From NCBI GenBank assembly GCA_016125425.1, contig WGLT01000028.1:1-32024 (forward strand): a stretch of DNA of 32,024 nt, given 5' to 3'. Both the position numbers and the translations under genes were made by a program. Shown piece after piece: positions 31,764-32,024 of this stretch. How positions within the stretch are numbered: the first letter of the stretch is position 1; the number at the start of each line of letters is the position of its first letter. The notes below the pieces were generated by a model. That model made no database searches. It was not told the origin of the DNA and saw nothing but the letters and a program-made list of their open reading frames with translations. Source of the DNA: Alphaproteobacteria bacterium (GTDB lineage: Bacteria > Pseudomonadota > Alphaproteobacteria > Caulobacterales > Parvularculaceae).

Positions 31764-32024
31764 TTAACTCGCCAGCCGCGTGAGCTGGGCCATGTCGTCG
31801 ATGATCAGGCCCGGATAGTCTCGGCGGGCGACGCCTTCGCGAATGAGGCGGGCGACGGCGTCGGCCGCATCATGCTCTTCCGCGCCGGCTTTCTCCGCCA
31901 ATTCGCGGTGTTTCGGCATTTGAGGAATGCGCCAGGATCCGCTGATCGCATCGCGCACGATATACTCCATAAGCACCGTGAAAACGCGGCGCTGCGGAGA
32001 GCTGTCGTCGGCGGCGCTTCTGAA
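31764..32024 (-). CDS. C-terminal part of a Crp/Fnr-like winged-helix protein (runs off the right edge)
   Basis: The frame is open to the window edge, so only the last 86 residues are seen and no start can be assigned. The internal GTG/ATG codons near 31976 are probably not real starts. The piece PKHRELAEKAGAEEHDAADAVARLIREGVARRDYPGLIIDDMAQLTRLA parallels the helix-turn-helix and wing of Crp/Fnr regulators in layout: ELA in the first helix, the recognition helix, L-x-R-E-G, then a short wing and a final helix. Against this, the recognition helix lacks the usual SRETVSR-like residues, so DNA binding is not assured. If it is a regulator, its position just upstream of flp makes pilus control a reasonable guess. 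Without the N-terminal domain the family remains tentative. Confidence 0.5.
   Translation of the reverse strand, partial: FRSAADDSSPQRRVFTVLMEYIVRDAISGSWRIPQMPKHRELAEKAGAEEHDAADAVARLIREGVARRDYPGLIIDDMAQLTRLAS

Noticed and set aside
1-32024. CRISPR array, tRNA/rRNA genes, prophage or toxin-antitoxin module
   Set aside because: I saw no regularly spaced repeats, no cloverleaf or rRNA sequence and no phage or toxin-like genes; apart from the left-edge insertion sequence the content is ordinary chromosomal.

Overview
The window is a GC-rich chromosomal segment from an alphaproteobacterium, most likely of the order Hyphomicrobiales (Rhizobiales). The evidence is the strong G/C third-position bias, an alphaproteobacterial-type histidyl-tRNA synthetase, a Caulobacter/Rhizobium-style cpa/tad pilus locus and the ETF-ubiquinone oxidoreductase / family-4 uracil-DNA glycosylase / lytic transglycosylase neighbourhood. 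A methanotroph-like Methylocystis/Methylosinus relative is possible, but this is an impression and nothing in the window proves it. I see no tRNA, rRNA or CRISPR array.

Left part (1-22 kb) is housekeeping with a few accessory genes. At the left edge lies the 5' end of an IS630-type transposase, inserted just behind the stop codon of an M19 dipeptidase. Then come hisS, a small lipoprotein, periplasmic cyclophilin and pgi. A thiol-redox pair follows (a DsbD/ScsB-like membrane reductase and a peroxiredoxin-like protein whose Shine-Dalgarno sequence abuts the reductase stop codon). Next are a SapC-family protein, an alpha/beta hydrolase, a DEDDh exonuclease, a 61-residue membrane protein and an S49 peptidase. 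Isoprenoid and envelope genes follow: a long-chain polyprenyl diphosphate synthase, a WecA-like glycosyl-phosphate transferase, ispE and a large TPR lipoprotein. ETF-ubiquinone oxidoreductase, a family-4 uracil-DNA glycosylase and a soluble lytic transglycosylase complete this part. Genes are packed tightly, with ATGA overlaps and convergent stop codons that touch.

A 361-base gene-free interval (22037-22397) holds several palindromes. It separates the housekeeping part from a Flp/Tad pilus locus on the minus strand. In transcription order the locus is flp pilin, cpaA/tadV prepilin peptidase, cpaB, cpaC secretin, cpaD, cpaE/tadZ, cpaF/tadA ATPase, tadB and tadC. Flp has its own intrinsic terminator, so the abundant pilin can be made apart from the low-copy assembly machine. 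tadD and the minor pseudopilins tadE/F/G are not in the window. Past flp, at the right edge, is the C-terminal part of a protein resembling the winged helix of Crp/Fnr regulators, closed by a clear terminator.

I found no convincing wholly new system. The points most worth a second look are the long acidic extension and lysine-less P-loop of CpaE, the substituted Fe-S ligands in the uracil-DNA glycosylase, the palindrome clusters at 22.3 kb and upstream of flp, and two small membrane proteins.
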